A stretch of DNA of 64,000 nt. It comes from Paenisporosarcina cavernae (GTDB taxonomy: Bacteria; Bacillota; Bacilli; Bacillales_A; Planococcaceae). Position 1 is the stretch's first letter; every line of letters begins with the position of its first letter. Positions 26,980 to 35,269 of the stretch are shown here, piece by piece. The stretch covers positions 1,810,501-1,874,500 of the forward strand of contig NZ_CP032418.1 of assembly GCF_003595195.1 (NCBI RefSeq), read 5' to 3'. The notes beneath the pieces were generated by a model. It saw nothing but the letters and a program-made list of their open reading frames with translations. It searched no databases and had not been told where the DNA came from. Position numbers and translations under genes: made by a program.

Positions 26980-27357
26980 CTAGCCTTCCACCATCTTTAA
27001 GTAGGGTATTTCCTTCCCCTCCACTATGGCGATGTAGAGTGGTGAGTTTGTATTATAAATCTTCGTGCCAACGGGAAGTATATTAGATGTCGAATCGTTA
27101 AAACCAAACGAGCTAGTCGCTTGTTTCTTAATTTCACCTATCTCTTCTCCCATGACATACTCCGTTTCAAGCACCCAATCAACATCTTCTGCATTGGAAT
27201 AAACCATTCCATCCAGAACAAAAATGTCTGCATCTTCATTATCTAAAAAGTCTTTCGGGGTAGGATTTCCATTTTGTACAGCTGGAGTAAACTCAATTTG
27301 ATCACATCCTGCTAGCATTGATAGCAGAGTCACCGTCACGATGAACAATCTTTTCAT
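26980..27357 (-). CDS. Putative lipoprotein
   Basis: A 125-residue protein with a lipoprotein signal peptide: MKRLFIVTVTLLSMLAGC, cleavage before C18. The rest (from DQIEFTPAVQNGNPTPKDFL) has no motif I recognise. GAGGTG before ATG at 27357 fixes the start; the frame extends further upstream without a ribosome site. It would be anchored on the outer face of the membrane. Similar small lipoproteins without known function are common in Bacillus. Confidence 0.7.
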   Translation of the reverse strand: MKRLFIVTVTLLSMLAGCDQIEFTPAVQNGNPTPKDFLDNEDADIFVLDGMVYSNAEDVDWVLETEYVMGEEIGEIKKQATSSFGFNDSTSNILPVGTKIYNTNSPLYIAIVEGKEIPYLKMVEG

Positions 27358-27447
27358 GCATTCACCTCGATAAACTATTGTTAAAATGAGTGTAATGGAA
27401 TCAGACAACCTATAAATCTCTCTTAGGAAAAGTGAGAAGAATTAATT

Positions 27448-27855
27448 CTAGAAATTCTCCTTAAACCCTGGACTCAGCTCACTCCAAACGTCAAACTTGT
27501 TTCCGTCCAAGTCCTGAAAGACAAAATTGTTTCCAGCATGTCCACGATCTTCGATGTCACCTACTTCAACTTGTTTCTCTTTTAAGTCAACATGAAACTC
27601 TTTTAGCTTATCCAAGCCATCTACCTCAAACGTTAGGAGGAAATGTTCCACATTTAGATAATCTTTAAATGTCGCTTTCTCCCCAGGCATTGATTTCACG
27701 AGAAAAAAACTAACATTCGCTATATCTAAAATTGCTTTATTCTCATCTCGATAGTTTTCTACTGCTCCAAAATTCTCTTGATACCATCTCGATGAACGTT
27801 CCGGATTTTCTACCGGTACATAAATTGTTCCTACACGTTGAAGATATGCTTTCAT
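27448..27855 (-). CDS. VOC superfamily (glyoxalase-like) protein
   Basis: A 135-residue vicinal oxygen chelate protein, with the first module YVPVENPERSSRWYQENFGA and the second ending in FVFQDLDGNKFDVWSEL. AAAGGATGG lies before the ATG at 27855. Substrate is unknown; it is unlike the VOC gene at 14268 in length and sequence, so not a recent duplicate. Confidence 0.8.
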   Translation of the reverse strand: MKAYLQRVGTIYVPVENPERSSRWYQENFGAVENYRDENKAILDIANVSFFLVKSMPGEKATFKDYLNVEHFLLTFEVDGLDKLKEFHVDLKEKQVEVGDIEDRGHAGNNFVFQDLDGNKFDVWSELSPGFKENF

Positions 27856-28049
27856 TTTAATCAACCATCCTTTATTAAATTCTAGAGAAGTATTTAATTT
27901 CAAAATCTATGAATAAATTACATGTAATCTCCAATAAAACAAATATCTAAAAAACTGTATTTTTGAACAGAAAGTTGAATGTTACAGGAGGTAACCGTTT
28001 AAAAATATGAAGACTATTTAAAACTATTTTGCATGATAAGAAGCAAATC

Positions 28050-28526
28050 TCATCTTAATAATATGGGTCTAACTGTTTGATTTATATCATCATATTCCAA
28101 GAACTCTACATCTTTTGGAATCATATGGCTATATGTACGTACATAATAGTCTGCTAGCGTTTCGTTTCTTTTTACACTCAAATCTTTCAAGATAAAGAAA
28201 ATTTTCTGGTACCCTGGAGGAGCTAGATAAAAGTAATACATTGCTTCGTTCCAAACAGTTAACTTTGAACTTGGGGTGTTACCACTGGATGTCCAGCGAT
28301 GAGATTTGCACTCTACAATCACCTTTTGACTAGCATCAGGGAGTGTCCCTAAATCGAACCGATGTAATTTTTTGTTCTCTGATATACCAACTTCTAAAGC
28401 TACATCTTTAACTAACTCTATTCCTTCTTGTCTAAAATACTTCTTAGCTACCTCCTCAAAATCTCTCCCCACATGTGCATTACTTAAAGAATTAACACGC
28501 TGAAAATTGTTGTATGAATTTTTCAA
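28050..28526 (-). CDS. Orphan PD-(D/E)XK nuclease-like protein
   Basis: A 158-residue protein with the core of a restriction-endonuclease fold: an early helix with Glu (VGRDFEEVAKKYF), Asp58 in HRFDLG, and E72-C-K74 in VIVECKSHRW, spaced as in PD-(D/E)XK nucleases. The next strand-helix NEAMYYFYLAPPGYQKIFFIL is also as expected. There is no methyltransferase or other defence gene beside it. TTG at 28526 has GAGGGGA seven bases upstream. Nuclease activity is inferred from the motif; biological role is unknown. Confidence 0.65.
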   Translation of the reverse strand: MKNSYNNFQRVNSLSNAHVGRDFEEVAKKYFRQEGIELVKDVALEVGISENKKLHRFDLGTLPDASQKVIVECKSHRWTSSGNTPSSKLTVWNEAMYYFYLAPPGYQKIFFILKDLSVKRNETLADYYVRTYSHMIPKDVEFLEYDDINQTVRPILLR

Positions 28527-28643
28527 AGATAAATCCCCTCTAACAAGTTAATTACAAGTATATATGTAAAAAATTTCCGCTTAACATAAGTTTTTATTGT
28601 ATGTATTTACTTGGTTCCTAATTAGTAAAAATAAGTACTAAAC

Positions 28644-28949
28644 TTAGTTTGCTAGTTTAATCGTTGATGTTTCATCATTAATCGAAATTACGTTTTGGTC
28701 TTGACCTAATTTCACTTCAATATAATATCTGATTTGATTCTGGTCTTCCAAAATCACTGCATAGTTGTTTCTTCCAACATCGTAACGTATTCCAGCATTG
28801 GATAAATCACTTGCTTCGTTGTATTTAGTTTGAACAAATTCCTTTGCGTGCTCATAAGCGATTTTTTCTCTATTCTTAGATTCCGTGATATTTATAAAGA
28901 GTAGACAACCTAATAGAAAAATGATTGAAAATAGAATTGGTTTCCACAT
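28644..28949 (-). CDS. Small protein with one N-terminal membrane helix
   Basis: A 101-residue protein with an N-terminal hydrophobic helix (ILFSIIFLLGCLLFINI, residues about 5-21) and a charged extracytoplasmic part. The helix could alternatively be a lipoprotein signal (LLGC), but the motif is followed by more hydrophobic residues, so an anchor is more likely. AGGAG before the ATG at 28949 sets the start. No family recognised. The next 280 bases upstream hold no clear gene on this strand. Confidence 0.55.
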   Translation of the reverse strand: MWKPILFSIIFLLGCLLFINITESKNREKIAYEHAKEFVQTKYNEASDLSNAGIRYDVGRNNYAVILEDQNQIRYYIEVKLGQDQNVISINDETSTIKLAN

Positions 28950-29231
28950 AGTTATGCTCCTATTCTTCAAACAGAACCTAAAATATTTTCGACTATTCAG
29001 TAAATAATTGATAAGCTTATTTTATCATTCATTACCACAAATTGGATGCTGTTTTCAAATAAATTTAATTTGCTACTTTAAAGAAATATCAACGTTTTTT
29101 CGCCTAATGAATATGAGGGTTTTTTGAAGTTTCAATATAAGATGCATTTAGGAGCAATTTGATCTTCACTAGAATCTTTTGTGAAGAATTTTACTTTGAA
29201 TAACTTTTGATACATTTCTTAATGGAAAGGG

Positions 29232-29378
29232 ATAGAAATCGTAACCTTCATTGTCATACTCTTGTTGCTTTCTTTAGTTCTGGCAGTAGATAAACTAGCG
29301 AAACAAATGGTAGAGAGATTAGATTATCAAAACAAGTTACTAGAGCAAATTATTAGTAAGGAACGAGAAAATAATTAA
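29232..29378 (+). pseudogene. Small membrane protein frame without a normal start codon
   Basis: The frame encodes about 48 residues: a hydrophobic helix (IVTFIVILLLLSLVLAV) followed by a charged helix (DKLAKQMVERLDYQNKLLEQIISKERENN). It matches the gene at 35070-35219 along its whole length. A ribosome-site-like GGAAAGGG is present, but the codon at the expected start is ATA and no ATG, GTG or TTG occurs before the hydrophobic segment. It is either a decayed copy or uses a rare start. Confidence 0.5.
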
Positions 29379-29389
29379 ATTTCACATAC

Positions 29390-29430
29390 ATAAAAAACCG
29401 AGCATTTGCAACGATCACAAATACTCGGTT
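29390..29430 (-). terminator. Terminator of the GrpB-like gene
   Basis: AACCGAG-CATTTG (29396 onward) pairs with CAAATA-CTCGGTT (to 29430), and a run of T follows on the minus strand. It touches the stop codon of the GrpB-like gene. Confidence 0.85.
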
Positions 29431-29948
29431 CAAGTTTGTTCTTGTTTCCACTTCAACGCTCGTTTCTCCAGTGCAGAAACGAAATAGTGCTTGGCTTTAC
29501 TATACTCAGTTGTTTCATCAAATTGGTTTGCTAACTCTTCTTTTTTTGCCGAATACAAGTCTACTTCAACTGGATGTGCTCGCAAATAATCACGAACAGC
29601 TAAATGACGAGCTATTTCTGAATTACCTTCTCCATATATATGTAAATGATGCGTTCGATTTTCTCCCCCTTTACGGAAGAAACGTCTACCAGTTATTCCA
29701 TACACCCCAATCGATTCGTAACCCATCGATTCGAAGAATGGAATATGTTCGTCTACTTGTTCAATAGTAGGCACAATACAGATTATATCGATCACCGGCT
29801 TTGCTTTCATGCCTTTCACTGAAGTGCTTTCAAAATGTTCCCACTTCATTCCGTCGATGGGAAGGTGATTTTCGATTCGTTCGATTTCTTCTTGAAATCT
29901 CCTCGGCCATTCATCCGTGTATTCCGTTAAACGTACTTTCATAGCCAT
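29430..29948 (-). CDS. GrpB family protein (nucleotidyltransferase-like)
   Basis: A 172-residue GrpB/UPF0157 protein: VRLTEYTDEWPRRFQEEIERI at the N-terminus, then the nucleotidyltransferase-like strand KWEHFESTSVKGMKAKPVIDIICIV with conserved Ser and Asp, and HHLHIYGEGNSEIARHLAVRDYLRAHP. The family belongs to the nucleotidyltransferase fold; the catalytic function is not well defined. The gene has a terminator at its end and stands as a single unit or after the 93-residue membrane gene. Confidence 0.88.
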   Translation of the reverse strand: MAMKVRLTEYTDEWPRRFQEEIERIENHLPIDGMKWEHFESTSVKGMKAKPVIDIICIVPTIEQVDEHIPFFESMGYESIGVYGITGRRFFRKGGENRTHHLHIYGEGNSEIARHLAVRDYLRAHPVEVDLYSAKKEELANQFDETTEYSKAKHYFVSALEKRALKWKQEQT

Positions 29949-29977
29949 TCCTCTTTTCTACAACCTAGTTTATTTCG

Positions 29978-30259
29978 TTAAATAAAGATCATATCCAACA
30001 TTAAACCAGCAAGTATTAGTAAAATCGCTAACGCAAAGTGTATCTTCTTATCATTCAAACCTACTCTTTCAACTAACAAAAACAAAACTACGATACCTCC
30101 TATATATTGTGCACTAGCTAGAAGACCATTTTCAGACAAAAATAAGTTAGGAAATGATTGATATAATGCTGAAGTTGTCCCCAAAAGGAATAAAACGAGA
30201 GGAATGCTTAAATTCCATCGTGTCCAATCCTGTTTCTCTTTACTAATCAGATTTTGCAT
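29978..30259 (-). CDS. Small membrane protein, three predicted helices
   Basis: A 93-residue protein with three hydrophobic segments (LSIPLVLFLLGTTSALYQS, ASAQYIGGIVVLFLLVERV and FALAILLILAGLMLDMIFI). GGGAG precedes the ATG. I do not recognise a family. It is 29 bases upstream of the GrpB-like gene on the same strand, so they may be cotranscribed. The 284 bases upstream to the next gene show no gene or clear element. Confidence 0.6.
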   Translation of the reverse strand: MQNLISKEKQDWTRWNLSIPLVLFLLGTTSALYQSFPNLFLSENGLLASAQYIGGIVVLFLLVERVGLNDKKIHFALAILLILAGLMLDMIFI

Positions 30260-30543
30260 TTAAATAACTCCCTTGAAAGTTGTCGTAGTAAATTTCTTTA
30301 TTTTCCCCTTTATTCAAATAACTGCTAACTGCTCTGTTAAAGAAATACATTATTTTTACAAAGAATAGCGTCTCATTTGGTGTTGTAAGTTACACTTTTT
30401 TCAAGCTAATTGACTTTCACGCTAACCGAATAAGAGTTTCACGTAAAAAATGATAACGATCGAGGAACTGTAAAACCCTGAATTGTGTCTATTAATACTT
30501 TGCAGAAGTAATCCGTAAGCGAAAAACATTTTTTGAGACAAGC

Positions 30544-31119
30544 TTATCTAACCGTCTGATATACCAAGCCAATTGCGCCAGAATCAAATGTCTTATTTTC
30601 GATCAGTTTAAGAGTGATCTTCTCCTCGATACCTTGGAATAACGGCAACCCACTGCCGATCAAAACAGGAGAAACCGTAATTTTATACTCATCTATTAAA
30701 TCAAGCTGCATAAGGTAGTGTGCGAACCTAGGACTGCCGAGGATGACCATATCCTTACCTGGCTGTTCTTTGAGGTTCTTGATTTCTTCCTCGACATTTT
30801 CTTTCACCAATCTAGAATTGTTCCAATCGACCTTCTCCAGCGTCTTGGAAAAAACAATTTTGGCTGTCTTTTCAATCCACTCGGCATGATCCAGTTCGTA
30901 CTGTGAAGCTGATGGGTTTGATGGCCCTGAAGACCAGTAACTGTACATCATCTGATAAGTCCCACGTCCCCAAATGACAGTGTCAGCAGTACTGAGAATT
31001 TCTTTCGCGTGTTTCTCTAAATCAGCATCGTAAGAAATATAGCCAATGTCCATTTTACCGTTCGGTCCTTCTACAAAGCCGTCAAGCGATGCGTGCAGGA
31101 ATAAAACAAGTTTTCTCAT
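30544..31119 (-). CDS. RibD C-terminal/dihydrofolate reductase-like protein
   Basis: A 191-residue protein of the RibD_C family (stand-alone reductase domain, Bacillus YyaP/YwjB-like). Recognised parts are LFLHASLDGFVEGPNGKMD at the N-terminus, VIWGRGTYQMM and GKDMVILGSPRFAHYLMQLDLIDEY. NADPH-dependent reduction is known for the fold, but the substrate of stand-alone members is unknown. AAAGGAG before the ATG at 31119 gives the start. A divergent relative lies at 31509. Confidence 0.85.
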   Translation of the reverse strand: MRKLVLFLHASLDGFVEGPNGKMDIGYISYDADLEKHAKEILSTADTVIWGRGTYQMMYSYWSSGPSNPSASQYELDHAEWIEKTAKIVFSKTLEKVDWNNSRLVKENVEEEIKNLKEQPGKDMVILGSPRFAHYLMQLDLIDEYKITVSPVLIGSGLPLFQGIEEKITLKLIENKTFDSGAIGLVYQTVR

Positions 31120-31508
31120 TTTCAGTTCTCCTTTGTATTTGATCAACACTCAACCAGCTCACATTTAGCAAAGTTCAACAGGTGGTGATTCTTACATAGT
31201 GAAGACACAATGTGCTCAATCAAAACCTTATTGTTTCTCTAAGAAAAAATTGTTAAACTCTTCTTTGCATGAAAAGATTACGATCTAAAGTCTAAGTGGT
31301 AATGAAACAAAAACGCCACCAAATCCCATTTTCAATTGCCTCCAATTTAATTGCACCCAATTTCGTAAATATTCGACGCACATAACTAAACACCTTTTTA
31401 TTCCAAAAGTTCTTGTGGATAAAATCGTGAGTACGAGCTGTATTATATAATTTAGCTATAGCTTATGTTAAATCAGGAAACAAAAAGATCATAAAATGTA
31501 GTTTGTGT
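31120..31508. other. Intergenic region without a clear gene
   Basis: AT-rich, between two RibD_C-family genes. The only coding-like sign is a GGAGG followed by an ATG on the minus strand near 31330, but that frame is just 14 codons. No promoter or terminator is obvious. Confidence 0.5.
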
Positions 31509-32069
31509 TTAATTTGCTCGATAGATTAGTTGCACAACGCCAGATGAAAACGTTCTTGTATTTACCAGTTTCAAATTCATTCGTTTGTTAATATCTATAA
31601 ACATCGGTTTTCCTTTACCCAATATTACAGGGTGAACAGACAACCTAAATTCATCAACAAGTTTTAAATTGACAAAAGTTGTTATCAAGTTCGCTCCACC
31701 ATAAAGCCAAATGTCTTTTCCAGGCTTATTCTTTAATGTATTTACTTCTTCAAGAATATTCTTATTTAGATAAATAACATTAGTATCTGACCTTTTTTGT
31801 GTCTTCGAGAACACATATTTTTCTTTACTATGTATTAGATTCCACAACTCTTTGTCGGCATCAGATGCATCATTTTCGGGAATATACTCACCCCATTCAT
31901 CGTAGCTTTTCCTACCGTATAGAATTGTATCTATTTGACGTAAGAAATTAATAAAGTTCATCTCTTCGTCCATGATACACCAGTCAACTTCTCCGTTCTC
32001 TGCTTCAATAAAACCATCTAAAGTTACTGCTAAATCTAGAATTATTTTTCTCGGTAATCCATTTTCCAC
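31509..32069 (-). CDS. RibD C-terminal/dihydrofolate reductase-like protein, second copy
   Basis: A 186-residue member of the same family as the gene at 30544, with LDLAVTLDGFIEAENGEVDW, TILYGRKSYDEW and GKDIWLYGGANLITTFVNLKLVDEF. The two share fold motifs but little sequence outside them, so they are distinct members and not a recent duplication. The start is GTG at 32069, with GGGAGG about ten bases upstream. Substrate unknown. Confidence 0.83.
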   Translation of the reverse strand: MENGLPRKIILDLAVTLDGFIEAENGEVDWCIMDEEMNFINFLRQIDTILYGRKSYDEWGEYIPENDASDADKELWNLIHSKEKYVFSKTQKRSDTNVIYLNKNILEEVNTLKNKPGKDIWLYGGANLITTFVNLKLVDEFRLSVHPVILGKGKPMFIDINKRMNLKLVNTRTFSSGVVQLIYRAN

Positions 32070-32122
32070 CTTCGTTGAACCTCCCTTGAATCATGTAGAT
32101 CGAGTAAATACCGGTTTGTAAA

Positions 32123-32158
32123 AATGCCGTAAACAAAAGAGCCAGAGATCACGGCATT
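32123..32158 (-). terminator. Hairpin with T run on the minus strand
   Basis: AATGCCGT (32123-32130) and ACGGCATT (32151-32158) are perfect inverted arms around 20 bases, and on the minus strand TTTTT overlaps the end. It has terminator form with a long loop. No gene ends close to it, so it may belong to the repeat beside it. Confidence 0.45.
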
Positions 32159-32159
32159 A

Positions 32160-32234
32160 CAGGTGTCAGTTCACGTATGTAATATGCAAGTTGAATTGAC
32201 CAGGAATATCTGAAGAAACAATTCTGTTTTATAC
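32160..32234. repeat. Dispersed repeat, copy A
   Basis: About 75 bases align with 33750-33826, including CAGGAATATCTGAA against CAGGAATGTCTGAA, with flanking CAGGTGTCAG against CAGACGCCAG. Both copies lie in the same orientation in non-coding DNA about 1.6 kb apart. Confidence 0.65.
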
Positions 32235-32621
32235 GCAGACGTCTAAATGTCGCGTAAAGATTTATTGGAATTTAGATCCTACAATATTGTCGTATATTTT
32301 ACTTCTACAATCACATCATCTAAGCTGAGGTTTTTGATAGGTTCTAAATTTGTTTCTTCTATAATTATCTTCCTTTATATTGACCACTCGCTAGCAACCA
32401 GTTTTGAAACATAAGTAGGTTGTGAAACGATTGATAACCTACTGAAGTTGCTTCAAATAAGAATAATGCTTTGCATTTTTATTCCCCCACCGATAGTTGT
32501 ATTTAATACATTTCTATAATTAGTTTGCAAAAGCACGAAACCATGCCGCAGGTTTAATTATTGAAAGCTTACATTTTCTGAAAAAATTAGGAACCATTAT
32601 TACGTGGGATATAACCTTATT

Positions 32622-33161
32622 TTAGTGTACTAATGCGCTGTATAACGAAAAATCTACTTCTCCAGAAATAGTTTCTAATCCCCTATCTTTCAACTCTAAA
32701 GCCATTAAGTACTCTTCTGAGGGTGGGAGATTTTTCTCAGATGCGTAAATTCCAAATTCGGTCGACGTCCTAAAACCGAATCTTCTATAATAACGATAAT
32801 CTCCTTCCACCACAATTCCTTGATAGCCCATGTTTGTTGCTATCTTAATGGCTTCCCGCAACATAAATTCTCCTACACCTTGACGCTGTTTATTAATCGC
32901 TACAGTAACGGGTGACAACAACAACACTTCTTTCGAATGCTCGTTACTGATAGGAAACTTAGAAAGTATCGTATGTGCAATGATTTCTCCACTGTCTTCT
33001 ACCACAAGGTCTAAATCAGGTATGTAGTATTCTTTTTCTCTAATTTCTCTTATCAATGTCTTTTCGACTAATCCATCTGAAAAAGTGGTATTTTCGAACA
33101 CCTCAAAAACTAATTTTTCTGTGATGCAGTGTTCCTCTTGTTTGACAGGTCTAATATTCAC
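32622..33161 (-). CDS. GNAT family N-acetyltransferase (YhbS-like)
   Basis: A 179-residue acetyltransferase with LSPVTVAINKQRQGVGEFMLREAIKIA as the acetyl-CoA loop and YYRRFGFRTSTEFGI typical of YhbS-like members. Substrate unknown. It lies alone, with about 550 non-coding bases downstream. Confidence 0.85.
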   Translation of the reverse strand: MNIRPVKQEEHCITEKLVFEVFENTTFSDGLVEKTLIREIREKEYYIPDLDLVVEDSGEIIAHTILSKFPISNEHSKEVLLLSPVTVAINKQRQGVGEFMLREAIKIATNMGYQGIVVEGDYRYYRRFGFRTSTEFGIYASEKNLPPSEEYLMALELKDRGLETISGEVDFSLYSALVH

Positions 33162-33238
33162 TACATAATCCCCTTTATCTTTTTCTTATTCATGATCTCT
33201 AGATATATGTAAATACGCCTAGCAGGTAAATAAAAGCC

Positions 33239-33676
33239 TTAAAGGAATTGGCTTTTCAAAAAAATCTCCTCACCTGCTTTATTCACCATTTTAACTCCCT
33301 CTATAAATGGTGAGTGATCAATAATCTCCTTTTTGGATAACCCTTTTGTATTAAAAGTGACGTACCCTTTAATATGGATACTCTCACTCTCAAAATTTTT
33401 TTCCGTCATTTTATCTTCTAGTGTATGTTGCATCATCCAATCAGTTAAGACAATCTCAATTGACTCCTCATTCAATGCTAGTTTCTCTTCATTGCTTATG
33501 GTTAAATCATAACTAAACTTTTGGATCTCTAACTGGTCTGTGTTATCTATCGCTCCAATACCCAATTGCATGTTCGTAATTTCTAATCTTTTATTTTTCT
33601 CTTCTTCTGTTCCTGTGTTTGAACATGCAGATAAAGTGAGGACAATTACTCCCAACAACACGATAATTTTTTTCAA
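33239..33676 (-). CDS. Putative lipoprotein
   Basis: A 145-residue protein with a lipoprotein signal MKKIIVLLGVIVLTLSAC (lipidated C18) followed by a polar linker and a beta-rich domain (SIHIKGYVTFNTKGLSKKEI). No family recognised. It would be exposed outside the membrane. It is one of four predicted lipoproteins within 10 kb. Confidence 0.72.
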   Translation of the reverse strand: MKKIIVLLGVIVLTLSACSNTGTEEEKNKRLEITNMQLGIGAIDNTDQLEIQKFSYDLTISNEEKLALNEESIEIVLTDWMMQHTLEDKMTEKNFESESIHIKGYVTFNTKGLSKKEIIDHSPFIEGVKMVNKAGEEIFLKSQFL

Positions 33677-33749
33677 TGTGCACTTCCTCCTTAATACACG
33701 TGACTATGAATGAGAATTTTCGTAAATGTAACTTTTATTATTGTTAGTA

Positions 33750-33826
33750 CAGACGCCAGTGCACAAAACTATGATGTCAGTTTAAATGATCAGGAATGTC
33801 TGAATAATAACGTTTGTTTTTTGTAC
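33750..33826. repeat. Dispersed repeat, copy B
   Basis: Second copy of the roughly 75-base element at 32160-32234; similar over its whole length with scattered substitutions. It lies between the lipoprotein gene and a small membrane gene. Confidence 0.65.
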
Positions 33827-33876
33827 TGGTACCCGAATCTGGTAATTTTCATGACACAATGCCTTTAAAACAGACT

Positions 33877-34044
33877 CTAAAATAGCCAGCTTACTAGTTG
33901 AAATAAAACAGAAAGCACAATTATTTCGATTGCCGAATGCACGATCTGAAAGTCCTTTTTATCCAAAACGTTTCTTATCAAAACAAATATGAAAGCAACA
34001 GTAAAGCTCCCTAGAAGCGAACCCCATTCAAATAACACCATCAT
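33877..34044 (-). CDS. Very small membrane protein
   Basis: A 55-residue frame with two hydrophobic helices: LFEWGSLLGSFTVAFIFVLI, then after RNVLDKKDFQIVHSAIE the helix IIVLSVLFQLVSWLF. AAAGG immediately precedes ATGATGGTG; the GTG two codons later has the best spacing. Codon use and hydrophobic pattern look real, but no family is recognised. Confidence 0.5.
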   Translation of the reverse strand: MMVLFEWGSLLGSFTVAFIFVLIRNVLDKKDFQIVHSAIEIIVLSVLFQLVSWLF

Positions 34045-34185
34045 CCTTTATTTCGTGAATATGTAATCCATCAATTTTCATGTTCTTTTAAAGTACGAAA
34101 TTTTAATTCTTTCATTTTCCGGTAGATGAAACATTTTTACTTACTTCCAACTCTTAATTCTTTTGGGCCGTCTTGAGTGGTCTCT

Positions 34186-34434
34186 CTACGAAAATTTTTC
34201 ATTATTTTCACTTTGACTTATTTTCAATTCTCTTTCTTGTTTGTATCTCTCCACAGCGATTAAGACTTTGTCTCTTTTATCCTTCGGTACTACAACACTG
34301 TGAATCTCGTAAATCATGATGAATAAATGAAAGAAAAATCCAACAACAAGACCAATCAAAGGTGCGAAATAACCAACGAAAATAAACGCAATCAATGTTG
34401 GAAAGATATATCCAAACGCTACCATAACATTCAT
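34186..34434 (-). CDS. Small membrane protein, paralogue of the one at 26702
   Basis: An 82-residue protein: two hydrophobic helices (YIFPTLIAFIFVGYFA, LIGLVVGFFFHLFIMIYEI) then KDKRDKVLIAVERYKQERE, matching the protein at 26702-26920 in order and sequence. AAGGAG before the ATG at 34434 gives the start, although the frame runs further upstream. The tail KISQSENNEKFS is an extension not found in the other copy. Confidence 0.68.
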   Translation of the reverse strand: MNVMVAFGYIFPTLIAFIFVGYFAPLIGLVVGFFFHLFIMIYEIHSVVVPKDKRDKVLIAVERYKQERELKISQSENNEKFS

Positions 34435-34683
34435 GATCCTTTTCTCCTTAAATAGTTTAATAGAACTTATTACAAACCATTCACTTAAATTGAAGTAGTT
34501 GATCCCAGCTTTCAAGAGATCGTTCATTTCCTCTCGATTATCAACTAAAAATAATTTCGACTATTCTGTTAATATTTGCTAGACTTATCATATCATTACC
34601 TTCCACAATATGGATGGTTATTTCGAAATTTATCGAAATAATGGAGGAAGATTTAACTTAAGATTTTTAGTGGCTTAATAGAG

Positions 34684-34926
34684 TTGCTTGAGAGGATTTA
34701 TGTAAGATTTGGATTATTAATAACACATAGAGAATGCGGTGATCTTTTGACAGCTTTTATCAAAGATAATTATGTACGAATAATTACGACGATTATACTA
34801 GGATTATTATTTTACCTTGCAACTACTACTAATTTGATGAAGTATGTGGCGCTATGCCTTGTAGTTGTTACCCTTCTCCTATTTTTTATCATTCAGAAAT
34901 TTCAGGGTAAAAATAAATTGAACTAA
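34684..34926 (+). CDS. Small membrane protein, start uncertain
   Basis: An 80-residue frame from TTG at 34684 with two hydrophobic helices (IITTIILGLLFYLATTT and YVALCLVVVTLLLFFII) and a basic tail. No convincing ribosome site precedes the TTG; another TTG in LLTAFIKDN follows a GGTGAT and may be the real start. Unknown family. It is followed by two more plus-strand genes for small envelope proteins. Confidence 0.4.
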   Translation: MLERIYVRFGLLITHRECGDLLTAFIKDNYVRIITTIILGLLFYLATTTNLMKYVALCLVVVTLLLFFIIQKFQGKNKLN

Positions 34927-35069
34927 TATAGCTCTCTTCTCTTAATCCCTGACAATCTTTACAGGAAATAAGATCAAACTCGTAATCGTTCTTCAAAAAG
35001 TGTCTGAAGTAATTTTCATAAATGCTAATATTACAGTCCGGAATAAAAACATATAAAAGGGGTGAAGAA

Positions 35070-35219
35070 GTGGGAGTAGGAATAGTCATAATGATGTTAT
35101 TGTTGCTGTATTCTATCACAGTAACACTCGATAAAATGACAGAAAAAATTCTCGGAAAATTAGATGAACAAAACGAATTGTTGAAGCAACTTATACATAA
35201 AAAGAAAGAAAATCAATAA
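35070..35219 (+). CDS. 49-residue membrane protein with charged helix
   Basis: GTG at 35070 is preceded by AAGGGGTGA. The protein has one hydrophobic helix (VGIVIMMLLLLYSITVTL) and a charged amphipathic helix (DKMTEKILGKLDEQNELLKQ). It has a full-length, apparently decayed relative at 29232-29378. Such proteins often work as small membrane regulators, but no function can be assigned. Fifty bases later the lipoprotein gene begins, suggesting an operon. Confidence 0.65.
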   Translation: MGVGIVIMMLLLLYSITVTLDKMTEKILGKLDEQNELLKQLIHKKKENQ

Positions 35220-35269
35220 CTTTTCTAAGATACGTTCTCATCAAACAAACAATAAATGGAGGTTTAAAG

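Larger units (their letters stand above)
32070..32621. other. 552-base intergenic region with repeat, hairpin and an open fragment
   Basis: Contains the hairpin at 32123-32158 and the dispersed repeat copy at 32160-32234. On the minus strand, codons from about 32370 to a stop at 32279-32281 encode IEETNLEPIKNLSLDDVIVE and a few more residues after an AAGGAAG, but with no standard start codon; it looks like a gene remnant. Nothing else is recognised. Confidence 0.5.

Noticed and set aside
34889-35119. Minus-strand frame opposite the small membrane gene
   Set aside because: It overlaps the better supported plus-strand gene at 35070, has no ribosome site and no family resemblance.
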